Notes under the pieces: generated by a model | The model's input: only the letters and a program-made list of their open reading frames with translations | The model's database searches: none | What the model was told of the DNA's origin: nothing | Made by a program: the position numbers and the translations under genes | In this document: positions 60,101 to 64,000 of the stretch, in pieces | How the letters are laid out: the number at the start of each line of letters is the position of its first letter | Position numbering within the stretch: the stretch's first letter is position 1 | DNA from: Varroa destructor | Taxonomy: Eukaryota > Arthropoda > Arachnida > Mesostigmata > Varroidae | Length of the DNA stretch: 64,000 bases | Reading direction: 5' to 3' | NCBI RefSeq assembly: GCF_002443255.2 | Contig: NW_019211455.1 | Location: 22,419,126-22,483,125 of the forward strand

Positions 60101-61230
60101 CAGCACGAATTTTATAACTTTGTTTATCCTGCATTTATGTTGGTTATGCAGCTCGAAGGCCTTTAAAGGAAGCATCGTTCTGGTTGTATCTCATCCACAA
60201 TGTAGTACAAATAAAAAGCTATCATACAGAAGAAAGCGATGTGGTTGTCGGAATAAGAAAATCGTCAGCCATGTCTCACCAGATTGACAGTACTACCGTA
60301 ATATATTAGTACATATGACACAATTGTAGTTCGATCGACGTTTGCCGCTGAGGTCACGCATGGTAAATACTTAAAGAGATATATTCTATATGCCGCTACC
60401 TCCAAAAATCGACCTTTCTTGTTCTCGTGCCAAAAACCGACTTAAGTCCCACATTTGGCGTAGAAGTTCGGCCCCTATAAATCGATACATGTATATATAT
60501 ATATATTAGAATAAAGGGAAAAACACTATCGTAGACATGAAAAGCGCACTCCATTAGATTTCTCCAGTTCTCCTACGACCGCCTTGAGCCACTTTTAAAG
60601 AGGGACAACTGTGAAATGTATCTACACATCTTATTTACAGAATCCTGAGTGCAAGCTAACTTGTGGAATCCTGACTGTATGCTGAGTTGCTTAAACAAAA
60701 ACGGCTATTGCTTTTTGGACATGTTAATAGCTATAGACGATGGTAGAGAACCGACAAAAGAAACGAATACTGTTTACTGCTGTGGCTGCAGGTTTTCAAT
60801 GGTTTTCTGTTTGTTTACAACTGCGTCGGCAGGAGTAGTGGCAGGGAATCTGTGGATGTACGCTTGGCCTATCGAGAGCTTTTAGTGTTGTTCTATGCGG
60901 TATAAGGGTGGTAGTCTACCAATGGTCATTTGGTAAACACCTAACAACTGCGATGAATCGCTTCCAGGGAATGCTGTTGTTCGAAGATGCTTTTCCATAT
61001 ATATATATATATATATAAAGGGCGAGAGAGAGAGAGCTTTATGCTTTTAAACATCTTTGTACTTCTACGTAAACCTAACACTCGTTAATACAGTCATTGA
61101 TTTTTCCTGCACGTTAATTTTTTGATTTTTTGTTAATAAACAACATTGTTTGTTCATTAGGTGCTCCGCTTGAATTCGATTGCCCTTCACACGTACGACT
61201 ATCGAATACGTGGCCATTTGAACGGCTCGT
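57175..61230. other. Intergenic, microsatellites
   Basis: No supported gene. The ORFs at 58470-58715 and 60018-60287 overlap antisense frames or lack motifs. TA runs occur at about 60492-60506 and 60996-61017, the latter followed by a (GA)n tract at about 61022-61036. Confidence 0.5.
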
Positions 61231-61233
61231 TGC

Positions 61234-61276
61234 TTTACTAAGGAACAAAGAGCTTAGCTCTTTGTTCCTTAGTAAA
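61234..61276. repeat. Perfect 21-bp palindromic hairpin
   Basis: The left arm tttactaaggaacaaagagct (61234-61254, the first 20 bases shown in other form as tttactaaggaacaaagagc) is separated by one base from its exact reverse complement (61256-61276). No gene adjoins it. Confidence 0.95.
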
Positions 61277-61279
61277 CAA

Positions 61280-63530
61280 AACTATTTCATTTCCTAGATT
61301 GATACAAGAATTTTATTTATATGCCTTTTAATAAGGAAACACTAATCTAAGGTTATATTCATTTTGTACCCTTTGACGTTTTTATTTTGACGTTATGTTA
61401 TATGATTGGGCGTTACACGTACTGATAGAATACACGGTCATATGTAATCACTGCGAGCATACATACAGTATTCGCTTGTTTCCCTAGTAGTTCAATAGCC
61501 AAGATGGAAAGCCATAATTGCAAATGTATAGGCAATTAAAATCTCATGATCTCAAAAATGCCTCTATTTTTTGAATTGAATGATTACTTTGAACTTTAGG
61601 TCGTTTTTTTTGAGCTTTCTCCTTTATTAGACATATAGTATTAAAAGATTAGAGCTTATTATTATTTGCCAACTTCTGCTTGGAGGGCTACTAAGGTTAC
61701 GTTTTGATAACTGTCTTCCTACATAAACTGTTTAATCTATGAGTTTATATAAAACTAAATCTTGCTTTGCAGAAGCCGAAGGGACAACAAGTTGAGTCTG
61801 AACATCCACTGTTTTTCTAGCTAGAAATCTATGATAGCTTAAGATCTTCGTGTGGGCACAGCTGTTTAGATATATATATGATTTATATACAATTAAGCTT
61901 AAAAACTGATTGCTTTGAATTTAACAGTCCACATGCTTCGTAGAACATTTTGCTACCGTCATCTTCTGAGCCAGGCGTATTGCAGGCCAGTTCCACAATG
62001 TGGTGCACCTACGTGCACATCAGATACGAGACACGGCATCGTAGCAGAATCTTTGTGCATAGTCTTAGTTCACAGGCTGCAAGCAGAAATAACAGCTGAT
62101 GACAGAGGAATTGATGTAAAGTCGCTGATGAAAAAAATCGCGTGTATAACCGATTTGTAGTCCTTGATATGAGCACGCTGCTTTTTCCAGTCACGTCCTT
62201 CCTTGAAGGGCTGACCCGTTCATAAAAAAAGTTGTGTTTGAGCACAGTATAACCAACACTGAGTTGTTAATCCTTTCCTCACAGATAGCACGCTATCATA
62301 GGTTTTTATAACATAGTTAAACACATCGATACGAGTTTTAGCGCTAGTGAATAAGAACATTGTTACCACTGTATTATTGAAAACCCAGTAGCGCTGACTA
62401 TAGCCACATAAGGCTGACATAAAATAGCACCATAGCAGAACATAAATTGGGCCTGTGCAAACAGATGGCCCAGGCCCTCACAGTCATGAGTCTATGTTGC
62501 TTGATAACCATGCGTCTTATTGCTGCTTCACCAGCTATGATCCGTTCGACTTTCCACGGACTCACAGCAGAAATGACCTACTACGCGATAGATTGAAATA
62601 CGGCAGATAGAAGACGGGTACTCATATCTTTAGTTGTAGATAGAGTGGCGACATGTTGCATCAGACGAACATTCAGCGGTCGAAATCCTCTGTTTACCAA
62701 TAGCTACGCTAATCCATTATAGTCGGGCCACTTGCCGGTATTGTTTCGCTAGTCGAAAATGCCCTCGTCGTACAAGTCGATACCTTTGTGTAACGTATGA
62801 GGATCTACTAGGCATTATCCGTGCTACTGGTACTTGCAGCCTATTTAAATCGAGAGACAATTTTCGAGCATTGGTTTTTTATGAAAAAATAAATTCAGGG
62901 AAACTGTGAAGGCTATTCAGCATATGACCTGTGACTATTAAGGCTGCAGTTTGGCGGAGAAATGCCTAAGAATGACCGTTTGGCAAATTACGTTAAAAGC
63001 CCGTTAAAATAATAATCAGCAGAAAAAATAATCTGCTTTGTGTGTAGTCCGTAGATTTTAGACAACAGTGTAGAACACGACCATTCAGAGATCAAGGCTA
63101 AATGTTTCAATAAGCCTACTTGGTTTATATTGGTTCACTTAGATTTTTGCAGAATCCATGTCGCTTGCCGACAGCATAAAAAGCTTCCAAACGCTTCCAA
63201 AAGCATCAATGTGCCCTCAATCGACAGAGCCTAGCTTGGATTGAAGCTTGCTATATATGAATTTCCAATAATTTCATGTTCTATTCAGTATGATATGATC
63301 CTAGATATGGTATTACCTTTAATACGTACTAGGACCTGCATAAGGGGTTGCTAAAACAGCATCGGTTGACAGGACAGTTCGGGCCTGATGTCCTCTGATT
63401 AAACAAATTATCGCAGTTCGGATCACCTGATTAGCACTGGGCAAAAGCATAGTAGAAATAAAAGTGTTAACGATATTCTATTCTACAAGAACAAACCCAA
63501 CTGAGAAATTGTTACGTTAGAAATTGTAAA
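61280..63530. other. AT-rich intergenic
   Basis: No supported gene. The plus-strand frame at 61915-62160 overlaps an equally long minus-strand frame and neither carries a motif. Confidence 0.5.
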
Positions 63531-63533
63531 CGA

Positions 63534-63881
63534 ATGTCTAATTTAAAGCATCGATGGAACGGAGTTCAATTGCGTTATTTCTACTTTTTATTAACTTTAG
63601 TCAATTATCACTTCTTATTCGACCTCTCTGTGGCTCGCGATGCAACACTCTTGACAAGAGCGGGGAACGGTCACATCCTTGGTCATGTTCACACAGTTCT
63701 AAGTCCTAGTGACTTATTTTGGCGGATTTGTCGTCACTGCTCTTCCTCCCGTTATATTAAACTAATTGTCCTTTCAACTTTCATTTTTTTCGGCGCGTAT
63801 TGCCTATTACTGGCCTGTCGGTCTGCATCCTTGAGTCCGCCTATACGCCTAGACGAAGGCTGGTACTGGCGAAGACATTAG
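63534..63881 (+). CDS. Membrane-type ORF, 115 aa, uncertain
   Basis: An ATG at 63534 opens 115 codons to TAG. There is a hydrophobic stretch near the N-terminus (YFYFLLTLVNYHFLF) and a clearer membrane span near residues 75-92 (YIKLIVLSTFIFFGAYCLLL). A polar, aromatic tail ends YWRRH. The second span, preceded by basic residues, would suit a type II membrane protein whose lumenal domain lies in exons beyond the window. No family is recognised, and no good donor was found before the stop. Confidence 0.3.
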   Translation: MSNLKHRWNGVQLRYFYFLLTLVNYHFLFDLSVARDATLLTRAGNGHILGHVHTVLSPSDLFWRICRHCSSSRYIKLIVLSTFIFFGAYCLLLACRSASLSPPIRLDEGWYWRRH

Positions 63882-64000
63882 CGGGATCGTCTTCAACAGC
63901 GTAAAACCGCATCCTTGAAAAATATGTGCCAAGCCACTAGTGTGTTGTTTGCTATCGAAAAAATAGACCGAATCACATGAAGCTGAGAAAAATAACCCTG

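Noticed and set aside
1..64000. Prokaryotic features (operons, CRISPR arrays, riboswitches, origins)
   Set aside because: Introns, repeat content and low gene density are eukaryotic; no such structure was seen.

Overview
This window looks like gene-poor, AT-rich nuclear DNA from an arthropod, most likely a chelicerate such as a mite. The evidence is: consensus GT-AG introns joined in frame, two chitin-binding (Rebers-Riddiford, RR) cuticle-protein exons, decayed mariner transposases, a tRNA-derived SINE family, and many simple repeats. There are no operons, Shine-Dalgarno-type sites, rRNA genes or CRISPR arrays. The mite assignment is an inference from the cuticle-protein sequence style; no taxon is proven. 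Layout from left to right: 0-9 kb is mostly non-coding, with perfect hairpins at 0.24, 1.45 and 7.98 kb and one coding-like exon at 5.8 kb. At 9.25-11.09 kb lies the best gene: three phase-0 exons encoding a 123-aa secreted, charged, helical protein, preceded by a TATA box. Its last intron carries a diverged SINE copy. At 13.3-14.6 kb is a non-LTR retrotransposon relic with a CCHC knuckle and endonuclease-like traces. At 18.4-19.2 kb and 23.3-24.23 kb are two mariner relics. At 25.36-25.76 kb and 34.63-35.85 kb are two cuticle-protein genes on the minus strand. A GC- and purine-rich island occupies 42.35-44.25 kb and ends against a second SINE copy. The right third holds a third mariner fragment (55.8 kb), a third SINE copy (57.0 kb), more hairpins and microsatellites, and a membrane-type ORF at the right edge (63.5 kb). 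Between these, several short exon candidates have good splice sites and open frames (20.3, 20.8, 26.6-27.4, 34.1, 39.4 and 46.8 kb). They are reported with low confidence, because ORFs of 60-100 codons are common by chance in a sequence this long. No pathway links the genes. The supportable functional themes are secretion and cuticle structure; most of the rest is decayed mobile DNA. I did not find a convincing new multi-gene system. The most interesting items are the three-copy SINE family, the orphan secreted gene, the mariner copy with two substituted catalytic aspartates, and the set of near-perfect long hairpins with tiny loops.
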